Shown here: positions 1-10,467 of the stretch, piece after piece
Layout of the letters: each line of letters begins with the position of its first letter
Position numbering within the stretch: the stretch's first letter is position 1
Origin: a bacterium
GTDB taxonomy: Bacteria; Krumholzibacteriota; Krumholzibacteriia; LZORAL124-64-63
Assembly: GCA_018814885.1 (NCBI GenBank)
Contig: JAHIYU010000143.1
Location: forward strand, 52,588-116,587
Length of the DNA stretch: 64,000 bases
Direction of reading: 5' to 3'
Position numbers and translations under genes: made by a program
Notes under the pieces: model-generated
What the model was told of the DNA's origin: nothing
The model's database searches: none
Seen by the model: the letters and a program-made list of their open reading frames with translations, nothing else

Positions 1-984
1 GGCTTGCATCTCGGCCACCGGGCCCTGATCGCCGCCGCCGCGGAGGCCAGGCATGCGGCGGGCCTTTCGCACAGCTGTCTCTTCACGTTCAGGGACCATC
101 CTCGCCGTGTCCTCGATGCCGACCGGCCGCAGCTGCTCACATCCTGGCGCGAGAAGCTGAGCTTGCTGCGGGAGGCGCCCGTCGACGCCGTCGTGGCGGC
201 GGATTTCTGTCCCGCTCTGGCGCGTCTCACCTACCAGGAATTCGTCGGGCGGTTCCTGGTCGGTTTTCTGGGCATGCGCCACATGGTCGGCGGGCACGAC
301 GTGCATCTCGGCTCCGACCGCGGCGGGAACGCCGGGACCCTGGCCGCCCTGGGCCGGGAGCTGGGCTATGGCTTCACCGTCGTGGAGGCGGTTTCCCTGC
401 CCGACGGCAGCGTCATCAGCAGTTCGGCGATACGGGCGCTGCTGCGCTCGGGCGACGTGGCGCGGGCCGGCGCCATGCTGGGTCGGCCCTACAGCCTGTG
501 GGGCGAGGTGGGTTACGGATCCGGGAAGGGCGCCGGCCTGGGCTACCCGACCGCGAACATCGATCCTCTGGACTCAGCCAAGATGCTGCCGGCGCCCGGT
601 GTATACGCTGTGCGTGTCCACCTGCCTGCCGACGTGATCACCGCCGAGGATCGTCCCGGCCTGCTCGAGAGCGCGCGGGGCGAGTTGCCGGAGGTGGACA
701 GGTGGGGGGATCCACTCGGCGCGCCAGGCACGGCCAGGGGAGTCTACGCGGGCATGCTCAACCACGGGCGCGCGCCGACGGTTCATGAAGGTGGTCTGCC
801 GGCGCCGCGTCTTGAGGTTCACATCCTGGATTTCAGCGGCTATATTCGTGAACGCAGTCTCAAGATCGAATGGATCGCCCGCTTGCGGGACGAGCGGACT
901 TTTGCCACCGTGGATGCGCTGCGCGAACAGCTGCGTATCGACGAACAGGCCGTGCGCAAGGCATTGCGAGCGCCTCGAGCGTGA
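1..984 (+). CDS. ribF: Bifunctional riboflavin kinase / FAD synthetase RibF (5' end missing)
   Basis: Converts riboflavin to FMN and FMN to FAD in the cytoplasm. The reading frame is open at the first base of the window, so the true start lies upstream. The opening residues GLHLGH are the HxGH nucleotidyltransferase motif of the FAD synthetase domain. SSSAIRALLRSGDVARA follows, as expected before the kinase domain, and the kinase has GYPTANI. The C-terminal LEVHILDFSGYIRERSLKIEW is the normal family ending. An unusual Asp/Glu/Pro-rich stretch of about 35 residues (about 620-735) separates PGVYAVRV from the RGVYAGMLNHGRAPTV block, where most RibF proteins have only a short linker. The next gene begins 15 bases after the stop. 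Confidence 0.93.
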   Translation, partial: GLHLGHRALIAAAAEARHAAGLSHSCLFTFRDHPRRVLDADRPQLLTSWREKLSLLREAPVDAVVAADFCPALARLTYQEFVGRFLVGFLGMRHMVGGHDVHLGSDRGGNAGTLAALGRELGYGFTVVEAVSLPDGSVISSSAIRALLRSGDVARAGAMLGRPYSLWGEVGYGSGKGAGLGYPTANIDPLDSAKMLPAPGVYAVRVHLPADVITAEDRPGLLESARGELPEVDRWGDPLGAPGTARGVYAGMLNHGRAPTVHEGGLPAPRLEVHILDFSGYIRERSLKIEWIARLRDERTFATVDALREQLRIDEQAVRKALRAPRA

Positions 985-999
985 CCGGAAAGGAACGGT

Positions 1000-1878
<879 letters not shown>

Positions 1879-2424
1879 GTGAAGATAACAAAGACAGATA
1901 TACCGGATGTCCTGGTGATCGAGCCCAATGTCTTCCAGGACGAACGGGGTTTCTTCCTGGAGAGCTTCAACGTCCGCGCCTGGCGGGAAGCCACCGGGCT
2001 GGAGACGGTTTTCGTGCAGGACAATCACTCGTGTTCGAATCACGGCGTGGTCCGGGGCTTGCATTACCAGGTCGAATCGGTCCAGGGCAAGCTGGTCCGC
2101 GTGGTGCGCGGGGAGATCTACGACGTGGCGCTGGACCTGCGCCGCAGTTCTCCCACCTGCGGACGCTGGACGGGCGTCTTGCTCTCCGAGGCGAACAAGC
2201 GGCTATGCTGGATCCCCGCCGGATTCGCCCACGCCTTCATGGCCCTCTCGGAGACGGCCGATGTCCTGTACAAGACGACGGACTACTACGCTCCCGAACA
2301 CGAGCGCAGCATCTGCTGGGACGATCCGGATCTGGCCATCGACTGGCCGCTGCCAGCGAACGCAGTCCTGTCGGAGAAGGACAGGCGCGCCGTACCGTTC
2401 CGCGAGGCCGAACTGCTGCCCTGA
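1879..2424 (+). CDS. rfbC: dTDP-4-dehydrorhamnose 3,5-epimerase RfbC/RmlC
   Basis: Epimerises dTDP-4-keto-6-deoxyglucose at C3 and C5 in the dTDP-L-rhamnose pathway. It is 181 aa, the usual size, a cupin fold. VVRGLHYQ carries the catalytic His, [22 protein letters not shown] carries the active-site Tyr region, and the ending is [18 protein letters not shown]. The start is GTG at 1879, directly after the rfbA stop (TAA-GTG), with GGAAGGAC of the upstream gene serving as ribosome-binding site. The abutting arrangement implies translational coupling with rfbA. Confidence 0.95.
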   Translation: MKITKTDIPDVLVIEPNVFQDERGFFLESFNVRAWREATGLETVFVQDNHSCSNHGVVRGLHYQVESVQGKLVRVVRGEIYDVALDLRRSSPTCGRWTGVLLSEANKRLCWIPAGFAHAFMALSETADVLYKTTDYYAPEHERSICWDDPDLAIDWPLPANAVLSEKDRRAVPFREAELLP

Positions 2425-2486
2425 TCCCGCAGCCTGGTTTCGCGTCCTTCGAGCCGGCGGCTCGCGCCGCACCAGAGAGGAAGACG

Positions 2487-3098
2487 ATGACCTCACCGAA
2501 AAGCCGCAACATCACCTGGACCCATTCCGCCATCAAGCGCACCGAGCGCGCCGAGCGCAACGGGCATCGCAGCGCGATCCTCTGGTTCACCGGGCTGTCC
2601 GGCTCGGGCAAGTCCACGCTCTCGCACTGTGTGGAGAAGGCCCTCTTCGCACGGGGTTGTCAGACCTACATCCTGGACGGCGACAACATACGCTTCGCCC
2701 TGAACCGCGATCTGGGCTTCAGCCCCGACGACCGCACCGAGAACATCCGCCGCATCGGCGAGGTGGCCAAGCTGATGCTGGACGCTGGTGTCATCGTGCT
2801 GACGGCCTTCATCTCGCCGTACCGTACCGACCGCGATGTCAACCGCGAGCTGGTCGAGGACGGGGATTTCATCGAGATCTACACCAAATGCGCCCTGGAG
2901 GAGTGCGAGAACCGCGATCCCAAGGGCCTGTACAAGAAGGCCCGCGCCGGGGAGATCAAGGAGTTCACGGGCATCAGCGCCCCGTACGAGGAGCCGCTCC
3001 ATCCCGAGATCGTGGTCGAAACCGACGCCCACGACGTGGACCACTGCGTCGCGCAGATCGTCGCGGACCTGGTCGAGCGGGGCGTGCTGGACGTCTGA
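2487..3098 (+). CDS. cysC: Adenylylsulfate (APS) kinase CysC
   Basis: Phosphorylates adenosine 5'-phosphosulfate to PAPS, the sulfate donor for sulfotransferases and for PAPS-dependent sulfate reduction. It is 203 aa. The P-loop is GLSGSGKST near residue 35, followed by [37 protein letters not shown], the FISPYRTDR lid region and [20 protein letters not shown]. The ATG at 2487 is preceded by AGAGAGGAAG; an open frame runs upstream but has no better start. No ATP sulfurylase is adjacent. Its place beside dTDP-sugar genes suggests a role in sulfating surface glycans (inference), though assimilation is equally possible. Confidence 0.93.
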   Translation: MTSPKSRNITWTHSAIKRTERAERNGHRSAILWFTGLSGSGKSTLSHCVEKALFARGCQTYILDGDNIRFALNRDLGFSPDDRTENIRRIGEVAKLMLDAGVIVLTAFISPYRTDRDVNRELVEDGDFIEIYTKCALEECENRDPKGLYKKARAGEIKEFTGISAPYEEPLHPEIVVETDAHDVDHCVAQIVADLVERGVLDV

Positions 3099-3110
3099 GC
3101 GCCCGGGCTT

Positions 3111-3135
3111 CGCCAGATGGTCAAAGTATCTGGCG
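3111..3135. repeat. 8-bp perfect inverted repeat after cysC
   Basis: CGCCAGAT, nine bases, then ATCTGGCG, beginning 13 bases after the cysC stop. It can form a small hairpin but has no following T-run, so it may be a weak terminator, an mRNA 3' end stabiliser or a protein-binding site. The rest of the 349-base gap before rpsO holds the promoter listed separately and no convincing gene. Confidence 0.5.
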
Positions 3136-3237
3136 TAAGAGGTTGTCGGCATTGAAAATGAAAGATCCGGGCATATCTCGACGAACGCGATCTCTCAAGT
3201 CGGGCCCGAGCGGGCCGATGGCAATCGCATATCCCGC

Positions 3238-3266
3238 TTGCCAGGTGCGCTCGCGTCGTCTATATT
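3238..3266 (+). promoter_or_regulatory. Housekeeping-type promoter upstream of rpsO
   Basis: TTGCCA (3238-3243), 17-nt spacer, TATATT (3261-3266). This predicts an mRNA start near 3273 and a leader of about 175 nt before rpsO, long enough for the S15 autoregulatory structures known in other bacteria, although no such structure was modelled here. A second TATAAT (3309-3314) lies downstream without a good -35. Confidence 0.65.
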
Positions 3267-3447
3267 GCAGGGCGCGTCGGGGGGGCGGGGCTCATTGCCC
3301 TGCGTTTTTATAATACCCGACGAACATAGCGGGTTGACGAGCCGAGAGGCGACCGTGTCCCGCCGACGGCGAACCGAGACAAGTTCCGTCGGCAGGGCGT
3401 CAACCTGCGGCCATCGTGACGTCGAAGTCTGAAGGAGGTTCTCGACG

Positions 3448-3717
3448 ATGGCATTTACGAAAGAACAGAAAGACCAGGTAATTGCGTCGTTCAGGAAGCA
3501 CGACAGCGACTCCGGTTCGCCGGAGGTGCAGATCGCGCTGCTGACCGCCCGCATCACGCATCTGACCGATCATTTCAAGACCCACAAGAAGGACTACCAT
3601 TCCCGCCGCGGTCTCTTGAAGATGGTCGGCCAGCGCAAGCGGCTGCTCAATTACCTGAAGAAGAAGGATCTCGACAGCTATCGCTCCCTCATCAAGGAAC
3701 TCGGCATCCGCGGTTGA
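3448..3717 (+). CDS. rpsO: 30S ribosomal protein S15
   Basis: Binds the central domain of 16S rRNA during 30S assembly. It is 89 aa, exactly the family length. [35 protein letters not shown] and the [26 protein letters not shown] ending are textbook S15. The strong ribosome-binding site AAGGAGGT (3432-3439) sits eight bases before the ATG. It is followed by pnp, the classical rpsO-pnp pairing, with 200 bases between them. Confidence 0.98.
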   Translation: MAFTKEQKDQVIASFRKHDSDSGSPEVQIALLTARITHLTDHFKTHKKDYHSRRGLLKMVGQRKRLLNYLKKKDLDSYRSLIKELGIRG

Positions 3718-3725
3718 GACCGCGG
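3708..3725 (+). terminator. Hairpin over the rpsO stop codon
   Basis: CCGCGGT, loop TGAG, ACCGCGG: a 7-bp perfect stem that includes the rpsO TGA. There is no T-run, so a processing or stability hairpin between rpsO and pnp is as likely as a terminator. A leaky hairpin lies in the same place in Escherichia coli. Confidence 0.45.
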
Positions 3726-3917
3726 GGGCGCGCTTTGGATTCGCTCGAGATCAAACGCGTGGAGAGTGGTTTCCGTGAGCAAGGCCGCGGCGTGGTGAAC
3801 GTCCGCGGCATCTCCGCGTTTGGGCGCCGAGGCCCGGCCGGAGACCGATGTACAGCAGGGAAGAGTGGAAAGACAGAAAAAGCTGCAGTTGAAAGCTGAG
3901 GAAGGAAGTAAACGGAG

Positions 3918-6098
3918 ATGAACGTACACACAGTCACACTGGAAATGAACGGGACCGAATTCTCCCTCGAGACGGGCCGGATGGCCCGTCAGGCCGGCGG
4001 CTCCGTGTTCGTCGGCATGGGCGACACGCGGGCCCTGGTGACGGCGACCGCGGACAAGCAGCCCAGCGACAGGGATTTCCTGCCCCTGTTCGTCGAGTAC
4101 CGCAACAAGACCTACGCCGCCGGCAAGATCCCGGGCGGCTTCTTCAAGCGCGAAGCGCGTCCCAGCGAGCGCGAGACGCTCTCCTGCCGTCTGATCGACA
4201 GGCCCCTGCGTCCCATGTTCCCCGATGGTTACCGCCACGCGACGGACGTGGTGTCGTTCATCGTCAGCTCCGACGACGACTACCACGCGGACGTGCTCAG
4301 CATCACCGGCGCCTCCTGCGCCCTGAACCTCTCCGACATCCCGTTCACGGAGTACGTGTCCGGTGTGCGCGTGGCCGAGACGGAAGGCGAACTCGTCGTC
4401 AACCCGTCCTTCGACCAGCTGTCCGAGTCGAACATGGACTTGGTCGTCGCCGGCACCGACGATATCATCTGCATGATCGAGGGCTCCTGCCTGGAGATCA
4501 ACGAGGACACCCTGCTCGACGCCATCGATTTCGCCCACGGCTGGATACGCAAGCTGAACGCCATGCAGCGCGAGCTGGTCGCCAAGGCCGGCGCCAAGGA
4601 GAAGTTCGCCATTGCGGTGCCGCAGCTGGACGAGGCCAAATTCGCGGCCGTGAGGGATTTCGCGAGCGCAGAGCTCGAAGCCGCCGTGCGCACCGCAGCC
4701 AAGCTGGAGCGGCAGGACGCTTTGGCGGCCCTCCAGCAGAAGGTCGGCGAGCAGTTCGCCGACGAGAACGGCACCCCCGATCCGGTCGCCCTCGCCGCTT
4801 TCGCCAAGCTGGAGAAGCAGATCATGCGCGCCATGGTCGTCAAGGAAGGCGTGCGCGCGGACGGCCGCGATCTCACCACCGTGCGGCCCATCACCATCGA
4901 CCTGGGCGTGCTGCCCCGCGCCCACGGTTCGGCGCTGTTCACACGCGGCGAGACCCAGTCGCTGGGCACCGTGACCCTGGGCACCAAGATGGACGAGCAG
5001 AAGATCGACGCCCTGGAAGGGGAGTGGTGGAACAACTACTACCTCCACTACAACTTCCCGCCCTTCAGCGTCGGCGAGACCGGGCGCTACAGCGGCACCG
5101 GCCGCCGCGAGATCGGCCACGGCAAGCTCGGCGAGCGCGCCATCAAGCCGGTGCTGCCCACGCACGAGGACTTCCCCTACACGATCCGCATCGTCTCGGA
5201 CATCCTCGAGTCCAACGGGTCGAGCTCCATGGCCACGGTCTGCTCCGGCTGCCTGGCCCTGCTGCAGGCCGGCGTGCCCATCACGAAGTCCGTGGCTGGC
5301 GTGGCCATGGGCCTGATCAAGGAGGGCGACGACGTCGCCGTGCTGACGGACATCCTGGGCGTCGAGGACCATCTCGGCGACATGGACTTCAAGGTGACCG
5401 GCACCCGCGACGGCATAACGGCCTTCCAGATGGACACCAAGATCGGCGGCATCACCCGCGAGATCATGACCCGGGCCCTGGCCGACGCGCGCAACGCCCG
5501 CAACCACATCCTGGACGTGATGGACGCGGTCATCTCGGAGCCGGCGCCGGAGCTGTGCGCGTATGCCCCGAAGATCGTCACCATCCAGATCCCGCCCAAG
5601 AAGATCGGCGAACTCATCGGCCCGGGCGGCAAGGTCATCAAGAAGCTCCAGGAGGAGACCGAGACCAACATCGAGATCAATGACGAGGGCATGGTCTTCG
5701 TCTCCGCGCCGGACCAGGCCAAGGGCGACGAGTGCATCGCCCGCATCCGCCTGATGATGACCGAACCCGAGATCGGCGCGGTCTACACCGGCCGCGTGGT
5801 CTCGATCGTCGACTTCGGCGCCTTCGTGGAGTACCTGCCCGGCAAGGAGGGCCTGCTCCACATCTCCGAACTCGAGCATTTCCGCGTCGGCAACGTCGAG
5901 GACGTGCTGACCCTCAACGAGAATGTGGAGGTCAAGCTCGTCGAGGTGGACGGCCGCACCGGCAAGGTGCGTCTGAGCCGCAAGGCCCTGCTGCCCGTGC
6001 CCGAGGGTATGGAAGCCCAGCCAGCCAACAGCGGCCGCGGCGGCCGTGGCGGACAAGACCGCGGCGGCGACCGGCGCCCGCCCCGGCGCCGGCGCTAG
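3918..6098 (+). CDS. pnp: Polynucleotide phosphorylase (PNPase)
   Basis: Phosphorolytic 3'-5' exoribonuclease and RNA-tailing enzyme; a cytoplasmic trimer often bound to the degradosome. It is 726 aa: two RNase PH domains joined by a helical linker, then a KH domain (about 550-615, with [15 protein letters not shown]) and an S1 domain (about 618-690, with [19 protein letters not shown]). The phosphorolytic-site region [16 protein letters not shown] retains both catalytic Asp residues. The end is an Arg/Gly-rich tail (SGRGGRGG to RRPPRRRR), which may bind RNA or protein partners. AAGGAAG lies about ten bases before the ATG. The 200-base gap from rpsO shows no clear promoter of its own. Confidence 0.98.
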   Translation: MNVHTVTLEMNGTEFSLETGRMARQAGGSVFVGMGDTRALVTATADKQPSDRDFLPLFVEYRNKTYAAGKIPGGFFKREARPSERETLSCRLIDRPLRPMFPDGYRHATDVVSFIVSSDDDYHADVLSITGASCALNLSDIPFTEYVSGVRVAETEGELVVNPSFDQLSESNMDLVVAGTDDIICMIEGSCLEINEDTLLDAIDFAHGWIRKLNAMQRELVAKAGAKEKFAIAVPQLDEAKFAAVRDFASAELEAAVRTAAKLERQDALAALQQKVGEQFADENGTPDPVALAAFAKLEKQIMRAMVVKEGVRADGRDLTTVRPITIDLGVLPRAHGSALFTRGETQSLGTVTLGTKMDEQKIDALEGEWWNNYYLHYNFPPFSVGETGRYSGTGRREIGHGKLGERAIKPVLPTHEDFPYTIRIVSDILESNGSSSMATVCSGCLALLQAGVPITKSVAGVAMGLIKEGDDVAVLTDILGVEDHLGDMDFKVTGTRDGITAFQMDTKIGGITREIMTRALADARNARNHILDVMDAVISEPAPELCAYAPKIVTIQIPPKKIGELIGPGGKVIKKLQEETETNIEINDEGMVFVSAPDQAKGDECIARIRLMMTEPEIGAVYTGRVVSIVDFGAFVEYLPGKEGLLHISELEHFRVGNVEDVLTLNENVEVKLVEVDGRTGKVRLSRKALLPVPEGMEAQPANSGRGGRGGQDRGGDRRPPRRRR

Positions 6099-6114
6099 CA
6101 GGCGGTTCCGAGAC

Positions 6115-7419
6115 ATGAACCTCGGCTCCTACACGCACGAGACACCGCCGAGGCGTGAAGTGCTGGACAACGGGGCGGTCGTCCTGACCGTCCCGGTGTC
6201 GTCAGCTCATTCCGTCGCCCTCGGCGTCTGGCTGCGGCGAGGCACCCAGGACGAGCCGGTCGGCCTCGGCGGCCTGGTCCACTTCCTGGAGCACATGGTC
6301 TTCAAGGGTTCGCTCACGCGCAGCGCCTTCGAAATCGCCTGTCTCTTCGATGGCATCGGAGCCTCTGTCGACGCCTTTACCACCAAGGATCACGTCGCCT
6401 TCATCATCAACGTGCTGCCCGAATACTTCGGCGAGGCCAGCGCGGCCCTCGCCGATATGTTGCTGCACCCGGCTTTCGACGAGGAACTGATCCTGCTGGA
6501 GCAGGAGGTGGTCTGTGCTGAGATCCAGGAGGCACGCGACAATCCCGAGGACCTGCTGAACGACGCCTTCGTGGCGCGTCTCTACGGCGACCACCCCCGC
6601 AGCCGTCCCATCCTGGGCTCGCGCGAGACGGTGTGCAGCTTCGACGCCGAGCTCCTGCGCCGCGAGCACGCGGCGCTGTTCACGGGACCGAACCTGGTCA
6701 TCTCGGTCGCCGGCAACATCAGCGAGGACATGCGCCGCTGCGTGCTCGAGCATTTCGGGCCCGCCTCCCTGCCGGAAGACCGGCCTTCGTCTTCCCGGCC
6801 CGTCGTGCAAGATGCCGCCTATGCAGCGGTCAGCGAGGTGATGGCCGACGTCCGGTTGCACGACCGGAGGCTGGACATCCCGAGTCCGCTCCAGCAGTGT
6901 TACTTCGAGATCGGCAACCTGGGGGTGCACTACCGTCATCCCGACCGGATCCCGCTCGGCATGTTGTGCAACATCCTAGGGGGAGGGTTGTCGAGCCGGA
7001 TCTTCCAGTCCGTGCGCGAGCGCGAAGGGCTGGCGTATTCGATCTACAACTACACGGACATGGGACGGGAAGTCGGTCTCGTGAGCTGCGCGGGCTCGTG
7101 CTCCCCCGAGAAGCGGGACAAGCTGGAGGCGCTGGTCAGGACTGAGTACCAGCGCCTGCTCGGCGGCGGCGTGTCGGTCGAGGAACTCGACAGCAACCGG
7201 GCCCAGATCAAGTCGCAACTCGTCTTCTCCCTGGAGGGCGTCACGAACCAGATGATCCGCGCGGCCAAGGATGAGATCTATTACGGTCGCTTCCTGCCCG
7301 TGAGCGAACTGGTCGAACTGGTCGATGCCGTCGATCCGGCTGCCATCTTGCGCTGCGCCGGACTCTACTTCGACCCGGAAGGCCTGTTCACGGCCGTCCA
7401 CGGTCCCGTCGCGATGTAG
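6115..7419 (+). CDS. M16-family zinc peptidase (processing-peptidase type)
   Basis: Putative zinc metalloprotease of the pitrilysin / mitochondrial-processing-peptidase family. It is 434 aa from the ATG at 6115; an alternative GTG at 6046 would overlap pnp by 53 bases and is less likely. The inverted zinc motif HxxEH is seen in HFLEHMVFKG (about residue 56), with the distal Glu in AEIQEARDNPEDLLND. The C-terminal half has GGGLSSRIFQSVREREGLAYS, the usual M16 partner-domain signature. There is no signal peptide. An M16 gene after pnp is a conserved arrangement (as in Bacillus rpsO-pnpA-ylxY-mlpA); its natural substrate is not established. Confidence 0.92.
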   Translation: MNLGSYTHETPPRREVLDNGAVVLTVPVSSAHSVALGVWLRRGTQDEPVGLGGLVHFLEHMVFKGSLTRSAFEIACLFDGIGASVDAFTTKDHVAFIINVLPEYFGEASAALADMLLHPAFDEELILLEQEVVCAEIQEARDNPEDLLNDAFVARLYGDHPRSRPILGSRETVCSFDAELLRREHAALFTGPNLVISVAGNISEDMRRCVLEHFGPASLPEDRPSSSRPVVQDAAYAAVSEVMADVRLHDRRLDIPSPLQQCYFEIGNLGVHYRHPDRIPLGMLCNILGGGLSSRIFQSVREREGLAYSIYNYTDMGREVGLVSCAGSCSPEKRDKLEALVRTEYQRLLGGGVSVEELDSNRAQIKSQLVFSLEGVTNQMIRAAKDEIYYGRFLPVSELVELVDAVDPAAILRCAGLYFDPEGLFTAVHGPVAM

Positions 7420-7451
7420 CCACGAACGCTCGCGACAACCCGAGGAGGGGG

Positions 7452-8813
7452 ATGAAGCGCCGGGAGCTCAAGAGGCAACTGAGGATCAGGCCCGGTTCTG
7501 CCTTCGTGCTCGGTCTGGGCGCCGTGATCACGGTCGGCACTCTGGCCCTCGCACTCCCCGCCGCCGACCCCTCGGGCGAACCCGTGCCGCTGCTCGACGC
7601 GTTGTTCACCGCGACCTCGGCCGTCTGCGTCACCGGCCTGATCGTGCGGGACACGGCCGTCGATTTCACACCCTACGGACAGGTCGTGATCCTGGTCCTG
7701 ATCCAGCTCGGAGGCCTGGGCGTGATGTCCGTGGCGGGCACGGTCTCCCTGCTGCTGGGGCGCGGCATCGGCCTGCGGGAGTCCAGCCTTTTGCGCGATC
7801 TCTTCGAGGGACAAGTGCTGAGGGAGTCCCGACAGATCCTTCGCTTCATCGTCGGGTTCACCATCATAGCCGAGGTGCTGGGCACCGCCGTTCTCTACAT
7901 CGGCTTGGCCGACAGCATCCCCGCGCGGGGCGACCGTCTCTGGCACGCCGCTTTCCACGCGGTATCCGCCTTCTGCAACGCCGGCTTCTCGCTCAACTCC
8001 GATTCCCTGGTCTCGCAGGCGGGCGACCCGCTGGTGGTGGACGCGGTGGCGGGGCTCATCATCGTGGGCGGACTGGGTTTTCCCGTCGCGGCCAACCTGC
8101 GCGGCTGGCTGCTGGGCAGGGCCCGCGCCGGACGGAGCCGTTTCCGACTGTCCGTGCAGGCGCGCATCGTGCTGCTGCTGACGGTGGTCCTGCTGTGCGG
8201 CGGCACCATGCTGCTGGCCGCGCTGGAGTGGCGCGGCGCCTTCGCGGGCGAAGGGATCCCGGGCAAGCTCGGCCTGGCGTTCTTCCAGTCGGCCACCGCG
8301 CGCACGGCCGGCTTCAACACGATGGATCTGGCAAATCTCTCCGGCGCCTCCCTGCTGCTCCTCATAGTCCTGATGTGCGTGGGGGCCGCTCCCGGTTCCA
8401 CGGCCGGCGGCATCAAGCTGACGACGGTCGCGGTGCTCTGGGCCAACCTGAGGGCGATTGCCAAGGGCGGCAGCGCGCCGCACCTCTTCGACCGCGAGAT
8501 CGGCGCCTTGACGGTCCGCCGCTCCTTCATGATCCTGACCACCTGGATCACGACGATGACCGTCGCGCTCTTCGTGCTGCTCGTCACCGAGGGCAGAGGC
8601 CTGACCGAGACGCTGTTCGAGACCGTGTCGGCCATGGGCACCGTGGGCCTTTCGCTCGGCCTGACCCCCGAGCTGTCCGGAACCGGCCGGGTGATGGTCG
8701 TCCTGTTGATGTTCCTGGGCCGCCTGGGGCCCCTCGCGGTGGCGTACGGACTCGTACGACCCGCCCGCGAGCACGCGGTCCGTTTCGCCGAAACCGACCT
8801 GCTCGTGGGCTGA
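7452..8813 (+). CDS. ktrB: Potassium uptake membrane subunit, KtrB/TrkH family
   Basis: Pore-forming inner-membrane subunit of a Ktr/Trk K+ transporter. It is 453 aa with about eight hydrophobic segments plus four re-entrant pore loops. The four selectivity-filter repeats are visible: TSAVCVTGL, SAFCNAGFS, TARTAGFNT and SAMGTVGLS. APGSTAGGIK follows the third loop, as is usual. The start ATG follows GAGGAGGGGG. It is paired with ktrA 65 bases downstream. KtrB rather than TrkH is preferred because the partner has a single RCK unit. Confidence 0.93.
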   Translation: MKRRELKRQLRIRPGSAFVLGLGAVITVGTLALALPAADPSGEPVPLLDALFTATSAVCVTGLIVRDTAVDFTPYGQVVILVLIQLGGLGVMSVAGTVSLLLGRGIGLRESSLLRDLFEGQVLRESRQILRFIVGFTIIAEVLGTAVLYIGLADSIPARGDRLWHAAFHAVSAFCNAGFSLNSDSLVSQAGDPLVVDAVAGLIIVGGLGFPVAANLRGWLLGRARAGRSRFRLSVQARIVLLLTVVLLCGGTMLLAALEWRGAFAGEGIPGKLGLAFFQSATARTAGFNTMDLANLSGASLLLLIVLMCVGAAPGSTAGGIKLTTVAVLWANLRAIAKGGSAPHLFDREIGALTVRRSFMILTTWITTMTVALFVLLVTEGRGLTETLFETVSAMGTVGLSLGLTPELSGTGRVMVVLLMFLGRLGPLAVAYGLVRPAREHAVRFAETDLLVG

Positions 8814-8878
8814 GACGGATAAGATGATATCGGCCCGCAGCGCACGTACGCGCGCAGAGGGCCGGGAGAGGATTCGAG

Positions 8879-9553
8879 ATGAAGCGAGTCGCGGTATTCG
8901 GCCTGGGACGCTTCGGCGACAGCGTGGCCCGCACGCTGCACGATGAAGGCGTCGAGGTGCTCGCGGTCGATCGGGACCGCCATCTGGTGGACAAGCTCAA
9001 GGACCACGTCTCGGTGGCCGTCTCCTTCGACGCCACCGATCGGGAGAACCTGGAACGGTTCGAGATCGGGCACATGGACGCCGTCGTCGTCGGCATCGGC
9101 GACCATTTCGAGGCGAGCGTCATGGTCACCCTGCTCTGCAAGGAACTCGGCGTCCCGCACATCATCTGCAAGGCGCTGACGCCGGACCAGGCCAAGGCCC
9201 TGCTGAAGATCGGCGCGGACCAGGTCGTCCAGCCCGAGCACCAGATGGGAAGGTGGCTCGCCGAGAACATGTTGCGCGATTCGGTCGTCAACATGGTGGA
9301 GCTCCCCGAGGGCTACAGCCTGGCGCGCATCCGGGTGCGCGAGTCGTGGTGCGGCCGGACTCTTGCGGAACTGCGGATGCTGAGTGACGCCCGGTTGAAT
9401 CTGATCCAGGTCCACCGTCGGCCGCAGACGACGACCGGGGAGCCGAAGCGCATACCGCTCCCGAGCGGGAATTTCAAGCTGCTGGAAGGCGATGTGCTGG
9501 ATGTGATCGGAGAGAACGGTATTTTATCGACTTACGAGTTCGTCAACCACTAG
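8879..9553 (+). CDS. ktrA: Potassium uptake regulatory subunit KtrA/TrkA (RCK domain)
   Basis: Cytoplasmic gating ring of the K+ transporter. It is 224 aa: an N-terminal Rossmann RCK_N domain with the nucleotide loop GLGRFGDSVART and DRDRHLVDKLKDH, then a C-terminal RCK_C domain (about 135-220) ending LEGDVLDVIGENG. This is the single-unit length of KtrA, not the duplicated length of E. coli TrkA. GGGAGAGG precedes the ATG. It follows ktrB in the same direction and is probably in the same transcript. Confidence 0.93.
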   Translation: MKRVAVFGLGRFGDSVARTLHDEGVEVLAVDRDRHLVDKLKDHVSVAVSFDATDRENLERFEIGHMDAVVVGIGDHFEASVMVTLLCKELGVPHIICKALTPDQAKALLKIGADQVVQPEHQMGRWLAENMLRDSVVNMVELPEGYSLARIRVRESWCGRTLAELRMLSDARLNLIQVHRRPQTTTGEPKRIPLPSGNFKLLEGDVLDVIGENGILSTYEFVNH

Positions 9554-9583
9554 GCAGCGCTCTTCGCCGGGGCCAAAAAGTGC

Positions 9584-9612
9584 TTCCCCTCGATGTCGTT
9601 CCAGGCTACATT
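9584..9612 (+). promoter_or_regulatory. Weak promoter candidate before the OmpA-like lipoprotein
   Basis: TTCCCC (9584-9589), 17 nt, TACATT (9607-9612). The -10 is good and the -35 poor. It is proposed mainly because the spacing and position match the stronger promoters in the window. Confidence 0.35.
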
Positions 9613-9747
9613 GTGGCAGATTCTCCGCCAGGACCGTTATTTGCATACGCATCGGCCCGACGGGAATGGATGCGATCAAGAGCGGCCTGTCCAGCGCGGA
9701 GGGAGCCGCGCGCGATGTTTGCCGCCATGGCAAAGGAGTGACGAGAC

Positions 9748-10395
9748 ATGCTTTTCTCGAAGCGATTCGTCCTGTTGACAGTGCTGGTCCTGGCTTTTAC
9801 GGCGACCTGGGGATGCGCACCGTGCAGCGATTACAAGGAGCTTCTCACGGAGCGCGACGCGACGATCGTGGACCTGCAGGCCCAGGTCGCCGAACGCGAG
9901 GCGACCATCGCCGAAGGGCAGCAACTGGCCAACGATCTCCGCGAGCAGATCGCCCAGGTGGAGGCCGAGAAGGACGTACTCGTCGAGCAGCTCGGCGAGG
10001 TGGTGACGGTTACCATCCCCGACAAGGTGCTCTTCGCCTCCGGCCAGACCATGATCCTCGACACGATGGTGCCCACCCTTGAGGCCCTGCGGAACGCGAT
10101 CAACGAGTATCCCGCCTGGGACATCCATATCGAGGGCTATACCGACAGCCAGAAGATCTGGCCGGATTTCCAGGAAGTCTGGCCAACCAACTGGGAGCTT
10201 GGCGCCGCCCGCGCCGCGGCCGTCACCCGCTACATGACAAACTCGCTGGAGATGGACGCCATGCGTTTCGCCGTGGTCAGCTACGGCCCCTTCCACCCGA
10301 TCGGCGACAACATGACGACGGAGGGCCGCAAGCAGAACCGCTTCGTGCGCATCGTACTGCACAAGCCGGAAAGTCTCTGGGCACGCAACCGGTGA
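9748..10395 (+). CDS. OmpA-like (Pal-type) peptidoglycan-binding lipoprotein
   Basis: Likely an outer-membrane lipoprotein tethered to peptidoglycan. It is 215 aa. The signal peptide ends in the lipobox WGC, giving a lipidated Cys at residue 23. A heptad-rich coiled coil spans about 28-80 (EAEKDVLVEQLGEVV), and a C-terminal OmpA domain covers about 85-210. IEGYTDSQ, LGAARAAAVTRYM and GRKQNRFVRIVL match the OmpA_C peptidoglycan-contact positions, with an insertion after the GYTD motif. AAAGGAG lies before the ATG. It ends at a strong terminator. The coiled-coil spacer resembles Lpp-like or Pal-like tethers; the exact orthology is uncertain. Confidence 0.85.
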   Translation: MLFSKRFVLLTVLVLAFTATWGCAPCSDYKELLTERDATIVDLQAQVAEREATIAEGQQLANDLREQIAQVEAEKDVLVEQLGEVVTVTIPDKVLFASGQTMILDTMVPTLEALRNAINEYPAWDIHIEGYTDSQKIWPDFQEVWPTNWELGAARAAAVTRYMTNSLEMDAMRFAVVSYGPFHPIGDNMTTEGRKQNRFVRIVLHKPESLWARNR

Positions 10396-10410
10396 CCCCC
10401 GGGCCTCTCG

Positions 10411-10451
10411 AAAGCGCAGGGGCCGCCCCATGGGCGGCCCCTGCGCTTTTT
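10411..10451. terminator. Strong bidirectional terminator
   Basis: An 18-bp perfect stem (10411-10428 with 10432-10449) around a CAT loop. It is flanked by AAA on the left and TTTTT on the right, so it serves both the + strand lipoprotein gene and the convergent - strand gene. Confidence 0.92.
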
Positions 10452-10467
10452 CGGCCACGTGCCGGGT

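Noticed and set aside
9775-9803. Consensus TTGACA inside the OmpA-like lipoprotein gene
   Set aside because: It lies in the signal-peptide codons, downstream of the ATG, with no good -10 at 16-18 nt.
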